From positions 1-64,000 of the forward strand of contig CACKOU010000001.1 of the NCBI GenBank assembly GCA_902601895.1: a stretch of DNA of 64,000 bases, given 5' to 3'. Below, piece after piece: positions 1-9,026 of the stretch; the stretch's first letter is position 1; each line of letters opens with the position of its first letter. Position numbers and translations under genes: made by a program. This DNA is from an uncultured Pelagibacteraceae bacterium. Its GTDB lineage: Bacteria; Pseudomonadota; Alphaproteobacteria; Pelagibacterales; Pelagibacteraceae. Under the pieces are notes generated by a model. It worked only from the letters and a program-made list of their open reading frames with translations. It had not been told where the DNA came from and ran no database searches.

Positions 1-8
1 AATGTTCA

Positions 9-2348
9 TTAGTAAAATTTAAGTATATTATTTTTTATTGAATTATCAAATACCTTATCAATATTTGTGGATTTATTCTCACTTACATCTTTTTTAAATG
101 ATTCTATTATTGTTTCCTCTGTCCCATATGATGCTCTCTTACCTGTTTTAGCGTCTACAACCATCATTTTTATATTATTTGGTATTTTAAATGGTCTAGC
201 ATCAGAATATTTAACTGTTTTTTTTATAAATTCTTTGAAAATAGGTAATGCAGTTTTTGAGCCTGTTTCAAATTTACCTAAACTTTTTGGATTATCATAT
301 CCAACATATACCCCAACTACTAAATTTGAAGTATATCCAATAAACCATGTATCTGTATTTTTATTTGTAGTGCCGGTTTTACCAGCTAAATCGATTTTAA
401 GATCCTTTAATTTTTTTCCTGTTCCTCTTTGTGTTACTCCATTTAGAATTGAAGTCATTTGATATGCAGTTTCTGATGAAAAAATTTTACTGTAGTTATT
501 TCTAATTATAGGTTTGCTGCTTCCTGAATAAGATATGGTATCACAATTTTCACAATATCTTTTTTCATCTTTAAAAATTGTTTTACCTTCACTATCTTGA
601 ATTCTATCTACTAAAATCGGATTAACCAAATAACCTGAGTTAACAAATGAACAATAAGCAGAAGTAATTTTAAGCAAAGTTGTCTCTGCAGAACCCAAAG
701 ATATGGACATTAGCTCTTTAGGATCATCATAAATATTAAGTTTTTTTGAAAATTCTATTATTTTTCCAATACCTAATTCTTGAGCTATTCTTACTGTCAT
801 TAAATTTCTGGATTTTTCTACTCCAGTTCTAAGAGTGGAAGGCCCATAAAATTTTTTTCCATAGTTCTCTGGTTTCCATAATTTTAAATCATTTCCTTGT
901 TCCAAAACAATTGGAGCATCTAATATCAAAGTTGTAGGGGAAAAATTATTTTCGAGTGCTAGTGCATAAATGAATGGTTTAAACGCAGAGCCTGGTTGTC
1001 TTGATGCTTGAGTTGCTCTATTAAATTCACTTTTTTTAAAACTAAAACCTCCTGAAAGTGCTAAAACTCTTCCCGTATAAGGATCCATAACTACAACCGC
1101 ACCATTGACTTTAGGTAGTTGTTTAAGTTCATAAATACTGTTTACTTTTTTTTTAACATATACTAAATCGCCAACTTTTAAAAATTCATCAAAATTTTTC
1201 CTTGTCCAGCTAACATTATTAAAATTAATAATACCTTTTTCCCCTGATAGCGTTTCTATATCAACACTAAATTTTTTTATTTTTTTAATTTTTGCTATAT
1301 TCCAACTTATTGATTTTTCTAGTTCAAAATTTTTTAATTTTTTTTCCCATTCAGGATCGCTTTTTATATTTAATAAAGGGCCTCTCCAACCTTTGCGCTT
1401 ATCAAATTTTTCGAGACCATTTCTTAAAGCTTCAGTTGCAATTTTTTGGATTTTAAGATCTATTGGAGTTTTTATTATTAATCCTTTATTATATACCTTA
1501 TCGAACCCATATTTATCTATAACTTGTTTTCTTACATCCTGCACATAATATTTTGCATCTTCAATAAATATTTTTTTTCTTTTTTTTAAATTAATTTTTT
1601 GTTTAACTATTTGTTTATATTCATTTTCATCAATATATTTATTTTCTAGTAAATTTTTAATAACTAAATTTCGTCTAAGTTCTGCTAATTTTAAATTTTT
1701 ATAAGGATTATATTTACTTGGAGCTTTAGGTAATGCTGCTAACAAGGAGGCTTCAGAGTAATTTAATTCGTTAATAGATTTATCGAAATATCTTAAACTA
1801 GCTGAAGCAATTCCATAACTGCCCTCTCCTAAATATATTTGATTTAAATATAGCTCTAAAATTCTTTCTTTAGAAAGTGCTCTTTCAATTCTAAAAGCTA
1901 AAATAGCTTCTTTTATTTTTCGATCTAAGCTTACTTCATTATTTAACAAAAAGTTTTTTGCAACTTGCTGAGTTATAGTTGATGCCCCCTCTAATCTTTT
2001 ATTATTCAAAATATTATATATATTGTTTTTAAAAGCTCTAATTACTCCTTTTGCATCAACTCCAGGATGCTTAAAAAAATTTTTATCCTCAGCGGATAAA
2101 AATGCATTAATTAATAATTTTGGTACTGCTTCATATGGAACAAATATTCTTTTTTCAGTTGAAAAATCACTTATCAATAATCCATCACCTGAATAAACTT
2201 TGCTAGATACTGGAGGTTTGTAATTTTTTAAATATTTAAAGTCTGGAAGATTGTTGGAGTATGTCCACAAAATCGAAATAATTAAAGATATTATTAAAAA
2301 ACAAAATATTAATGAATAAATAAAAATTCTTTTAAAAAATAAGCTCAT
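9..2348 (-). CDS. mrcA: Penicillin-binding protein 1A (bifunctional transglycosylase/transpeptidase)
   Basis: Class A penicillin-binding protein that polymerises and cross-links peptidoglycan on the outer face of the inner membrane. An N-terminal membrane anchor (about residues 8-30) is followed by the GT51 glycosyltransferase domain with EDKNFFKHPG (near residue 87) and EGASTITQQVAKN (near 120). The transpeptidase domain carries the SxxK active site in QPGSAFKP (near 452), SRN, and KTGTT (near 657). At 779 aa it has the usual length for alphaproteobacterial PBP1A. The ATG start is well placed before the anchor. It is divergent from the RNase E/G gene with an 82-base gap that must hold both promoters. 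Confidence 0.95.
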   Translation of the reverse strand: MSLFFKRIFIYSLIFCFLIISLIISILWTYSNNLPDFKYLKNYKPPVSSKVYSGDGLLISDFSTEKRIFVPYEAVPKLLINAFLSAEDKNFFKHPGVDAKGVIRAFKNNIYNILNNKRLEGASTITQQVAKNFLLNNEVSLDRKIKEAILAFRIERALSKERILELYLNQIYLGEGSYGIASASLRYFDKSINELNYSEASLLAALPKAPSKYNPYKNLKLAELRRNLVIKNLLENKYIDENEYKQIVKQKINLKKRKKIFIEDAKYYVQDVRKQVIDKYGFDKVYNKGLIIKTPIDLKIQKIATEALRNGLEKFDKRKGWRGPLLNIKSDPEWEKKLKNFELEKSISWNIAKIKKIKKFSVDIETLSGEKGIINFNNVSWTRKNFDEFLKVGDLVYVKKKVNSIYELKQLPKVNGAVVVMDPYTGRVLALSGGFSFKKSEFNRATQASRQPGSAFKPFIYALALENNFSPTTLILDAPIVLEQGNDLKLWKPENYGKKFYGPSTLRTGVEKSRNLMTVRIAQELGIGKIIEFSKKLNIYDDPKELMSISLGSAETTLLKITSAYCSFVNSGYLVNPILVDRIQDSEGKTIFKDEKRYCENCDTISYSGSSKPIIRNNYSKIFSSETAYQMTSILNGVTQRGTGKKLKDLKIDLAGKTGTTNKNTDTWFIGYTSNLVVGVYVGYDNPKSLGKFETGSKTALPIFKEFIKKTVKYSDARPFKIPNNIKMMVVDAKTGKRASYGTEETIIESFKKDVSENKSTNIDKVFDNSIKNNILKFY

Positions 2349-2430
2349 TTTAGTTTATTTATCTAATGAATTTGTTATTGTTGTGGCACCGAATTATTAA
2401 ATAAAATAAAATGAAAAGAAATCTAAATTT

Positions 2431-4194
2431 ATGGCAAAAAATTTATATATTGATGCTTCCCATCCGAACGAAACAAGAGTCGTACTTAAAGATGATAAAT
2501 ATATTGATGATTACGAATATGAAAATGTTAACAGTATATTAATAAAAAATAATATTTATCTAGGAAAAGTAAGCCGAATAGAACCATCTTTGCAGGCTGC
2601 CTTTGTTGATTTTGGAAGAGAAAGGCACGGTTTTCTATCTTTCAACGATATACAATCAGACTATTATCAAATTCCACAAAGTGATCTAGAGAAAATTAAA
2701 AAAGAAGAGGAAAAAGTCAGGGAAGAACTATCCAAAGAAAGTGAAAAAATAGAAGAAAAAATTTTAGAAGATCAAGAAAATCTAAATATTAACGATCCTG
2801 TAGACAAAATTGACGAGATCAATTCTGACAAAATTAAAAATAAAAGATTTCCAACTAGAAGGTATAAGATTCAGGAGGTCATCAAACCAAATCAGGTTAT
2901 ACTAGTTCAAGTTTTAAAAGATGAAAGAGGTTTAAAAGGAGCCGCATTAAGTACTTTTATATCAATTGCAGGGAAATATATTGTTTTAATGCCAAATACT
3001 CCAAAAGGTGGAGGTATATCAAGAAAAATATTTAATCCTGGAGATAGAAAAAAAATTAGAAACATTTTGAACGAAATAATAATACCTAAAGAAATGGGAA
3101 TAATTGTTAGAACAGCTGGATCAAATAAAACTAAAAATGAAATTGATACTGACTTAAAAAATCTTATCTCAATTTGGGAAAATATAAAACAAAAAGCAAT
3201 TAATTCCATCGCTCCATCAATAATTCATCAAGAAAGCGATATTATAAAAAGAAGTATTAGAGACATGTTTAATGAAAATACGCAGAATATATTTGTAGAA
3301 GGAAATGAAGGTTATCAAAAAACAAAAAACTATATGAAACTAATGATGCCTAAACATGTTAAAAAAGTGAAAAAATATAGAGATAAGATTCCTCTTTTTT
3401 TTAAAGAAAATATAGAAAAAAAATTATTTGAGATTTTTGATACTGAGGTAAAATTGAATTCTGGTGGCTATATAGTTATCAATCAAACTGAAGCACTTGT
3501 TTCAATCGATATAAATTCAGGAAAATCTATAAGACAAAAAAATGTTGAAAATACAGCTTTAGACACAAATCTAGAAGCAGCAGAAGAAATCTCAAGACAA
3601 ATTAAAATTAGAGATCTGTCTGGTTTAATTATCATAGATTTTATAGATATGTTAAATTACGGTAATAGAAAACAGGTAGAAAGAAGACTTAAAGAAAAAT
3701 GCAGAAATGACAGGGCTAGAATTCAAATTGGTAGAATAAGCAATTTTGGCTTGCTTGAAATGTCTAGACAAAGATTAAGAGAGAGCAATGTAAAGTGGTC
3801 TATTAGATTAACAAGCGATTCTATGGCTTTAAAAATTCTTAAAACTTTAGAAATTAAATCTATTGAAAATAATGCTAAGATTGTCGATCTAACATCTAGT
3901 GTAAAAATATGTAATTATATTTATGAAAATTTTTCTGAGAGTATTGAGTATTTTCAAAAAAAAAATAAAATTAAAATTAATATTAGCTCAAACTTAGAAT
4001 ATAATAATCAAGAGTATTTGCTAGAATTTAAATCCAAAACAAAAAAAATTTTAAACAAGATTGAAAATGTTGAAAAATTAATAAAAAAAACTGAAGATAA
4101 ACATATTGCTAGTAAAATAAAAACTCAAAAAAAAAAAAAATTTAAGAAAGCTAAATTCATAAAAAGAAAAAGAGTTTCTCAAAAAACTATATAA
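2431..4194 (+). CDS. rne: Ribonuclease E/G family endoribonuclease
   Basis: Single-strand endoribonuclease for mRNA decay and rRNA/tRNA processing. The S1 domain (NIYLGKVSRIEPSLQAAFVDFG, near residues 40-65) is interrupted by an acidic, Lys/Glu-rich insertion as in RNase E proteins of alphaproteobacteria. The DNase I-like catalytic part has the metal aspartates in SIDINSG (about 357-363) and IIDFIDM (about 401-407), then the EMSRQRLRES segment. Two oddities: the CPxC zinc-link expected after EMSRQRL is absent, and the protein ends at 587 aa in a Lys-rich tail with no long C-terminal degradosome scaffold. The 3' end overlaps convergent thiG by 8 bases. RNase G is the alternative name. Confidence 0.9.
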   Translation: MAKNLYIDASHPNETRVVLKDDKYIDDYEYENVNSILIKNNIYLGKVSRIEPSLQAAFVDFGRERHGFLSFNDIQSDYYQIPQSDLEKIKKEEEKVREELSKESEKIEEKILEDQENLNINDPVDKIDEINSDKIKNKRFPTRRYKIQEVIKPNQVILVQVLKDERGLKGAALSTFISIAGKYIVLMPNTPKGGGISRKIFNPGDRKKIRNILNEIIIPKEMGIIVRTAGSNKTKNEIDTDLKNLISIWENIKQKAINSIAPSIIHQESDIIKRSIRDMFNENTQNIFVEGNEGYQKTKNYMKLMMPKHVKKVKKYRDKIPLFFKENIEKKLFEIFDTEVKLNSGGYIVINQTEALVSIDINSGKSIRQKNVENTALDTNLEAAEEISRQIKIRDLSGLIIIDFIDMLNYGNRKQVERRLKEKCRNDRARIQIGRISNFGLLEMSRQRLRESNVKWSIRLTSDSMALKILKTLEIKSIENNAKIVDLTSSVKICNYIYENFSESIEYFQKKNKIKINISSNLEYNNQEYLLEFKSKTKKILNKIENVEKLIKKTEDKHIASKIKTQKKKKFKKAKFIKRKRVSQKTI

Positions 4195-4960
4195 GTCCAT
4201 CAGATGGAGATGAAGGTTCGCCAAGAATATTAGGTACTATTCGACCAGATAAAAATGATTTTCTTCCTGATATAACTGCGTGTTTCATTGCTTCTGCCAT
4301 AGTTATAGGATTTTTAGCTTTTGCAATTGCAGTGTTTACTAAAACTCCATCACATCCGAGTTCCATTGCTAAAGTTGCGTCAGAAGATTTCCCAATTCCA
4401 GCGTCAATTATCAACGGAAGTTTAGTTTGATTTCTTATTATTTTAATATTAACTTTATTTAATATTCCAAGACCTGATCCAATAGGAGCTGCTAAGGGCA
4501 TTATGGCTGCTGCTCCTGCATTTTCTAACCTCTTTGCCATCAATGGATCATCATTACAATAAACCATCACTTTAAATCCTTCTTTTGTTAATAATTCTGT
4601 TGATCTTAATGTTTCAATCATTTCTGGAAAAAGGTTTTTTTTATCTCCTAATACTTCTAATTTTACTAATTTCCACCCACCTATTTCTCTTGCTAATCTT
4701 AATGTCCTTATTGCATCTTCAGCTTTAAAGCATCCAGCAGTATTTGGTAAGTAAGTTATTTTTTTTGGATCTATATAATCCATAAGTCTTGCTTTATTTT
4801 TATCAGATATGTTCACTCTTCTTACTGCAACTGTAACTATATTTGCTCCAGAGGCTTTTATGGCACTAGCACATTCTCTAAAGTTTTTGTATTTACCAGT
4901 TCCAACAATTAGACGTGATTTAAAGTTTTTATTTGCAATCTTAAATTTTTTATCAATCAT
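4187..4960 (-). CDS. thiG: Thiazole synthase ThiG
   Basis: Forms the thiazole phosphate half of thiamine from deoxyxylulose 5-phosphate, dehydroglycine or iminoglycine, and sulfur delivered by ThiS thiocarboxylate. The 257-aa TIM barrel shows the family motifs VGTGKYKNF, the Schiff-base lysine segment VKLEVLGD (near residue 100), the GAAAIMPLAAPIGSGLG phosphate loop and IIDAGIGKSSDA. It starts directly after the thiS stop, sharing a base, so the two are translationally coupled. No thiazole-branch partner such as thiO or thiH lies beside it, so the source of the glycine-derived imine is not visible here. Confidence 0.95.
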   Translation of the reverse strand: MIDKKFKIANKNFKSRLIVGTGKYKNFRECASAIKASGANIVTVAVRRVNISDKNKARLMDYIDPKKITYLPNTAGCFKAEDAIRTLRLAREIGGWKLVKLEVLGDKKNLFPEMIETLRSTELLTKEGFKVMVYCNDDPLMAKRLENAGAAAIMPLAAPIGSGLGILNKVNIKIIRNQTKLPLIIDAGIGKSSDATLAMELGCDGVLVNTAIAKAKNPITMAEAMKHAVISGRKSFLSGRIVPNILGEPSSPSDGLI

Positions 4961-5178
4961 TAACCTCCACCAATAAAATGAACTATTTCTATTTTATCAC
5001 CTTTCTGTAAATAAATTTTTGAAATTCTTTTTTTATCTATAATTTTTTTATTTAATTCTATAGCTATTTTATTAAGTGGTATTTTTAGTTTAGTGATCAA
5101 ACTCTTAAGTGAAAATTTAGAAATAACTTGTATTTGTTTACCATTTACCATTATTTTTATTTTATTTTTAACTTTCAT
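4960..5178 (-). CDS. thiS: Sulfur carrier protein ThiS
   Basis: Ubiquitin-like sulfur carrier of thiazole synthesis, adenylated and thiocarboxylated at its C-terminal glycine. The 72-aa protein ends in the diagnostic EIVHFIGGG. The N-terminus is slightly extended (MKVKNKIKIMVNGKQIQV), with the usual family start near the second methionine, MVNGK, about 30 bases further in. The thiS-thiG order matches alphaproteobacterial thiazole operons. Only 16 bases separate its start from the divergent aroQ GTG, so no TPP riboswitch of standard size fits in the leader without lying inside aroQ. Confidence 0.9.
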   Translation of the reverse strand: MKVKNKIKIMVNGKQIQVISKFSLKSLITKLKIPLNKIAIELNKKIIDKKRISKIYLQKGDKIEIVHFIGGG

Positions 5179-5194
5179 ATATTATAAAGATTTA

Positions 5195-5638
5195 GTGAGT
5201 AAAATTTTAATTATCAATGGTCCTAATCTTAATCTAATAGGTGAAAGAGAACAATCACAATATGGTAGCAAAGATTACAAATACTTAGAGGGAATTTGTA
5301 AGAAAAAATCAACAGAGTTAGATTTAAACTTAAAAATGAAACAATCAAATGTTGAGGGAGAAATTGTTGATATTATACAAAATGCTAGAAAAGAATTTGA
5401 TGGAATAATAATTAATGCAGGTGGATATAGTCACACATCAGTTGCTATAAGAGATGCATTGGATGTATTTAAAGGTAAAATAATCGAACTTCATATATCA
5501 AATATATATAAAAGAGAGGAATTTCGTCATAAATCTTTGATTAGTGGTGTCGTGACAGGAATAATTTGTGGATTAGGAACAAATGGATATATTTTAGCCA
5601 TAAATTCTATGCATGAGATGTTAAATGAAAATAAATAA
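5195..5638 (+). CDS. aroQ: Type II 3-dehydroquinate dehydratase
   Basis: Dehydrates 3-dehydroquinate to 3-dehydroshikimate in the shikimate pathway. The ORF track begins at 5093, but that extension is antisense to thiS and hydrophobic. The family N-terminus, KILIINGPNLNLIGERE, follows a GTG at 5195, giving a 147-aa protein, the normal size for the dodecameric type II enzyme. Further motifs are the catalytic-loop tyrosine segment ERE(Q)SQYG, IINAGGYSHTSVAIRDAL and ELHISNIYKREEFRHKS. The end overlaps accB by 14 bases, continuing the conserved aroQ-accB-accC operon. Confidence 0.95.
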   Translation: MSKILIINGPNLNLIGEREQSQYGSKDYKYLEGICKKKSTELDLNLKMKQSNVEGEIVDIIQNARKEFDGIIINAGGYSHTSVAIRDALDVFKGKIIELHISNIYKREEFRHKSLISGVVTGIICGLGTNGYILAINSMHEMLNENK

Positions 5639-6047
5639 AAATATAATCAAAGAATTAACTGAATATTTAAATGAATTTAACCTTACTGAAATAGAATATA
5701 CTGAAAAAGATATAAAAGTTAAAGTATCGAAATCGATTAGATCAAATATAGCGACAGTTAAAGAATCCAAATCTGAAATAAAATCAGAGAATGTCAAATT
5801 AGAAAAAATAATCGGAACTGAGGTTCCATCTCCTATAATTGGAACAGCATACTTAGCTCCAGAACCAGGTGGAAAAAAGTTTGTTGAAGTTGGAAAAAAA
5901 ATTAATAAAGGAGACACGTTAATGATTGTTGAGGCAATGAAAACAATGAACCATGTTCCTTCTCCAGTAGCTGGAATTGTAAAAAAGATTTGTGTCGAAG
6001 ATGGTCAGCCAGTTGAATATGGACATACCATTGTGATAATTGAGTAG
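5625..6047 (+). CDS. accB: Biotin carboxyl carrier protein of acetyl-CoA carboxylase
   Basis: Carries carboxybiotin between biotin carboxylase and the carboxyltransferase in the first step of fatty-acid synthesis. The 140-aa protein has a charged N-terminal third, a Lys/Ser/Glu-rich linker (about 45-65) and a C-terminal biotinyl domain. The biotinylated lysine lies in EAMKTMNHV (K106), preceded by the PSPIIGTAYLAPEPGG entry strand. The linker lacks the Ala/Pro-rich composition of larger genomes, as expected at this base composition. It overlaps aroQ and is followed two bases later by accC. Confidence 0.96.
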   Translation: MKINKNIIKELTEYLNEFNLTEIEYTEKDIKVKVSKSIRSNIATVKESKSEIKSENVKLEKIIGTEVPSPIIGTAYLAPEPGGKKFVEVGKKINKGDTLMIVEAMKTMNHVPSPVAGIVKKICVEDGQPVEYGHTIVIIE

Positions 6048-6049
6048 AA

Positions 6050-7387
6050 ATGTTCAAAAAAATTCTTGTTGCAAATAGAGGTGAAATAGCTGTTAGGGTT
6101 ATAAGAGCTTGCAAGGAATGGGGTATACAAACTGTTGCTATTCATTCTGACGTTGATAGAAATAGTATGCATGTTCGATTAGCTGATGAAAGTATATGCG
6201 TAGGCCCACATCAAGCAGTTAACAGCTATTTAAATATTCCGGCCATTATGTCAGCAATCGAATTGACAAATTCTGAAGCTGTTCATCCTGGATATGGTTT
6301 TTTGTCTGAAAACTATGAGTTTGCAAAAATTCTTGAACAGAACAAAATTAAATTTATTGGTCCATCATCTTCATTGATTAAAATGATGGGTGATAAAATT
6401 GAAGCAAAAAAAATTGCAAAAAAACACGGTCTTCCAATAATTGAGGGATCTGATGGTGGTGTATCTGACTTTAAAGAAGCAAAAAAAATATGCAAAGAAA
6501 TTGGTTATCCAGTTTTGATAAAAGCTGCTGGTGGTGGTGGTGGAAAAGGAATGAAAGTTGTATCAAAAGAAGATGAATTTGAAAATTTATTTTTAACAGC
6601 AAAAACTGAAGCAAAAAAATTTTTTGGTAATGACGAAGTATATATCGAGAAATTTTTTCAAAATCCAAGACATATTGAAGTTCAAGTATTATCTGGAAAA
6701 AATAGGACCGTTCATTTGCATGAGAGAGATTGCTCAATTCAGCGACGACATCAAAAATTAATTGAAGAAACACCAAGTCCTTTACTAAATGATCAAATAA
6801 GAAAAGACCTTTTTGATAAAACGGTAAAAATGGTGAGCCAAATTGGATATGAAGGCGCTGGAACAGTAGAATTTATTTTTGAAGATGGAAAGTTCTATTT
6901 TTTAGAAATGAATACGAGAATACAAGTAGAACATCCAGTAACTGAAGTTGTTACAGGGATAGATTTAATCAAAGAACAAATCTGGATTGCATTTGATGGC
7001 AATACTGCTTTAAAACAAGAAGACATTAAACCAAGGGGTCATGCAATTGAGTGCAGAATAAATGCAGAGGATGTAAGCAAAAATTTCCAGCCATCTCCAG
7101 GTAAAATTACTATGTGTCATCAGCCATCTGGTTTTAGAACGAGAGTAGATGGAGCTATATTTCAAGGTTATAATGTAACTCCGTATTACGATAGTATGAT
7201 TTGTAAAGTAATATGCCACGGGAGGAACAGAACAGAAGCAATACAAAGAATGCAAAGATCTCTTGATGAATTTGTTATTGAAGGCATTAAAACAACAATA
7301 GACTTACACAAAATACTTTTAAATCACGAAAAATTTTTAAATTCAGACTTTAATGTTAGTTGGCTTGATAAAGAAAAGTTACTTTAG
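6050..7387 (+). CDS. accC: Biotin carboxylase subunit of acetyl-CoA carboxylase
   Basis: ATP-grasp enzyme that carboxylates the biotin of AccB using bicarbonate. The 445-aa protein shows the N-terminal KILVANRGEIAVRVIRACKE, the glycine-rich ATP loop AAGGGGGKGMKVV (near 160), ERDCSIQRRHQKLIEE (about 224-239), and EMNTRIQVEHPVTE (near 286-299) with the metal-binding and catalytic residues. It is the last gene of the aroQ-accB-accC operon. Its stop overlaps the convergent DUF2155 gene by 4 bases, and no aat gene follows on the same strand as it does in many relatives. Confidence 0.97.
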   Translation: MFKKILVANRGEIAVRVIRACKEWGIQTVAIHSDVDRNSMHVRLADESICVGPHQAVNSYLNIPAIMSAIELTNSEAVHPGYGFLSENYEFAKILEQNKIKFIGPSSSLIKMMGDKIEAKKIAKKHGLPIIEGSDGGVSDFKEAKKICKEIGYPVLIKAAGGGGGKGMKVVSKEDEFENLFLTAKTEAKKFFGNDEVYIEKFFQNPRHIEVQVLSGKNRTVHLHERDCSIQRRHQKLIEETPSPLLNDQIRKDLFDKTVKMVSQIGYEGAGTVEFIFEDGKFYFLEMNTRIQVEHPVTEVVTGIDLIKEQIWIAFDGNTALKQEDIKPRGHAIECRINAEDVSKNFQPSPGKITMCHQPSGFRTRVDGAIFQGYNVTPYYDSMICKVICHGRNRTEAIQRMQRSLDEFVIEGIKTTIDLHKILLNHEKFLNSDFNVSWLDKEKLL

Positions 7388-7797
7388 GAGTAACATTTTT
7401 TTAACCATATATCATATACAGGATGATCAAAAGGTCTAATCGATGGGCTTGATGCAAATGTCCAATCATTAAATACAAACACCTTATCATTGTTTTTATT
7501 GTTTAGATCAATTACTTGTATAAATGCGGTAACTTCTGGATCATCATCAAATTTTGAGTTTCTGCATTTTAATATAGTTATAGATAAATTTTGAAATATT
7601 ATCTCTTTACCTACATCAAAAATAATCCTGGTGCTCTTAGAGCTAACTTTATCTAAAACATATAGTTCAGCATATTTTTCATCTATATTATTAGTGTCAC
7701 TAAAAACTTGTAAATTGAAAGTTAAGTTAAATATAATTGAATAAATTAATAGGACTATATATCTACTTCCAAGAAGTATATTTTTTCTTTGAAACAT
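7384..7797 (-). CDS. DUF2155 family protein
   Basis: Member of the DUF2155 family, recognised from AELYVLDKVSSKSTRIIFDVGKEIIFQNLSITILKC and the C-terminal VFNDWTFASSPSIRPFDHPVYDIWLKKC. Members are small exported proteins of alphaproteobacteria with no known biochemical function. The N-terminal 35 residues are basic then hydrophobic (about 12-30), consistent with a signal peptide. Two conserved cysteines (ILKCRN and LKKCYS) could form a disulfide in the periplasm. It overlaps the end of the upstream NDUFA12-like gene by 35 bases, the conserved pairing in this class. Confidence 0.8.
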   Translation of the reverse strand: MFQRKNILLGSRYIVLLIYSIIFNLTFNLQVFSDTNNIDEKYAELYVLDKVSSKSTRIIFDVGKEIIFQNLSITILKCRNSKFDDDPEVTAFIQVIDLNNKNNDKVFVFNDWTFASSPSIRPFDHPVYDIWLKKCYS

Positions 7798-8110
7798 CTG
7801 TACTTTTATTTGGATGATAAGATTTCTCTGTACCAGTATTATTTGGTTTATGATCCTTTTGCCATTGGTATTTTTTTAAGTTGTGACTATTTTCTATTTT
7901 ATTTGATGTATGATGCATCCAAGAATACCATTCACTTGGTATTTTTGAGGCTTCAACCTCACCATTATAAATTACCCATCTTTTTCCAGATTTGCTCTCA
8001 TAGTATTTATTTCCTGATTTATCTTTCCCAATTAATTTCCCAAAAAATAATGTATTTAATCTTGTTCCTATTGTTTGGCTATTCCACCACGTAAAAATTT
8101 CTTTTATCAT
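7763..8110 (-). CDS. NDUFA12 (B17.2)-like accessory subunit of NADH:ubiquinone oxidoreductase
   Basis: Homolog of the complex I accessory subunit NDUFA12, shared by mitochondria and alphaproteobacteria and bound at the peripheral arm. Diagnostic strings are FTWWNSQTIGTRLNTLFFGKLIGKDKSGNKYYESK, KRWVIYNGEVEASKIPSEWYSWMHH and KYQWQKDHKPNNTGTEKSYHP. The ORF track starts at a TTG (8116); the ATG two codons later at 8110 gives the usual MIKEIFTWW start and 115 aa. The nuo operon is not in this window. The downstream neighbour on the same strand is DUF2155. Confidence 0.9.
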   Translation of the reverse strand: MIKEIFTWWNSQTIGTRLNTLFFGKLIGKDKSGNKYYESKSGKRWVIYNGEVEASKIPSEWYSWMHHTSNKIENSHNLKKYQWQKDHKPNNTGTEKSYHPNKSTDVSKKKYTSWK

Positions 8111-8201
8111 TTTCAATTTTTAATTGTAAAATTTAAATTAGACTAAAATAAAAAAATGTATATACATGAAAATAACAAGATTCAATTTACAAATAAAATA
8201 A

Positions 8202-9026
8202 ATGGCAAAATATTTAGTAGAGACATATTACACGTGCAGTTTTAAAGTTTCACATTATTTAGATGACATAAATGAGGAGAGCCTAAGTAATCTTGAAAAT
8301 AAAGATGATGGGAAATTTGAGATCATCGATGTTAAATTAGATAATAGAAAGACAAAAAACCTTAAAGAGAATGGGGGCTCAAAAGCTGAAATGATCTCTC
8401 AACCAATTATTAGTAAGGATAACAAAAACGCCCAAAAAAGCAAAAAAATAGATGATAATTTTAAGAAAAATATATCTGAGAAGATTGGCAAGAGATTTAG
8501 TATGCCTGATAGAAGAAAAGGCTATATACAAAAAGCTTCAATCGGTAATCATAAAGTTTATCTTCATACTGGCGAATATGAAGATGGTAAAATAGGAGAA
8601 ATTTTTATTGATACTAGTAAGGAAGGTGAGCTTGTAAAAGCTCTCATGAATAATTTTGCAATAGCAATATCTTTAGGTCTTCAGTATGGTGTTCCGCTGG
8701 ATGAGTTTGTTAATGCGTATTTAGACACAAAATTTGAGCCTTCAGGAAAAGTTTATGGAAATGACAGGATAATGTCTGCAAGTTCAATACTAGACTATAT
8801 TTTTAGAGAGCTCGCAATTTCATATTTAAATAGAGAGGATTTGGCACATACACCTTCAATAACTGGTAATTCAGATAAAATTGAAGGCCAAGAAAATAGC
8901 GAAGATCAAAATCAATTAATTAAATTAGTTAAAGATATAACAAGCAAAGGTTTTGTCAGAAACGATTATAAAAAGAAACTAGTAGATTTGTCAGACATAA
9001 GAATAAATCTAAAAGGAAAAAAGTAA
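8202..9026 (+). CDS. Stand-alone TSCPD-type, class II ribonucleotide reductase-related protein
   Basis: The central 110 residues (about 104-215: [93 protein letters not shown]) match my memory of the C-terminal TSCPD region of B12-dependent ribonucleotide reductases (NrdJ) of alphaproteobacteria. The N-terminal 55 residues look conserved ([21 protein letters not shown]) and are joined by a Lys-rich linker. No catalytic barrel, glycyl loop or redox cysteine pair is present, so it cannot be a reductase by itself. A regulatory or structural role is only a guess. It ends flush against convergent aspS. Confidence 0.75.
   Translation: MAKYLVETYYTCSFKVSHYLDDINEESLSNLENKDDGKFEIIDVKLDNRKTKNLKENGGSKAEMISQPIISKDNKNAQKSKKIDDNFKKNISEKIGKRFSMPDRRKGYIQKASIGNHKVYLHTGEYEDGKIGEIFIDTSKEGELVKALMNNFAIAISLGLQYGVPLDEFVNAYLDTKFEPSGKVYGNDRIMSASSILDYIFRELAISYLNREDLAHTPSITGNSDKIEGQENSEDQNQLIKLVKDITSKGFVRNDYKKKLVDLSDIRINLKGKK

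Noticed and set aside
5093-5194. Long N-terminal extension of aroQ in the ORF track
   Set aside because: It is antisense to thiS, hydrophobic, and upstream of the canonical KILIINGPNLNL start, so I use the GTG at 5195.
4960-5200. TPP riboswitch in front of thiS-thiG
   Set aside because: Only 16 bases separate the thiS and aroQ starts, and I saw no CUGAGA-type TPP core in the flanking aroQ coding sequence.
6471-6776. 101-aa minus-strand ORF opposite accC
   Set aside because: Antisense shadow of the biotin carboxylase ATP-grasp domain; rich in His/Leu repeats with no support.
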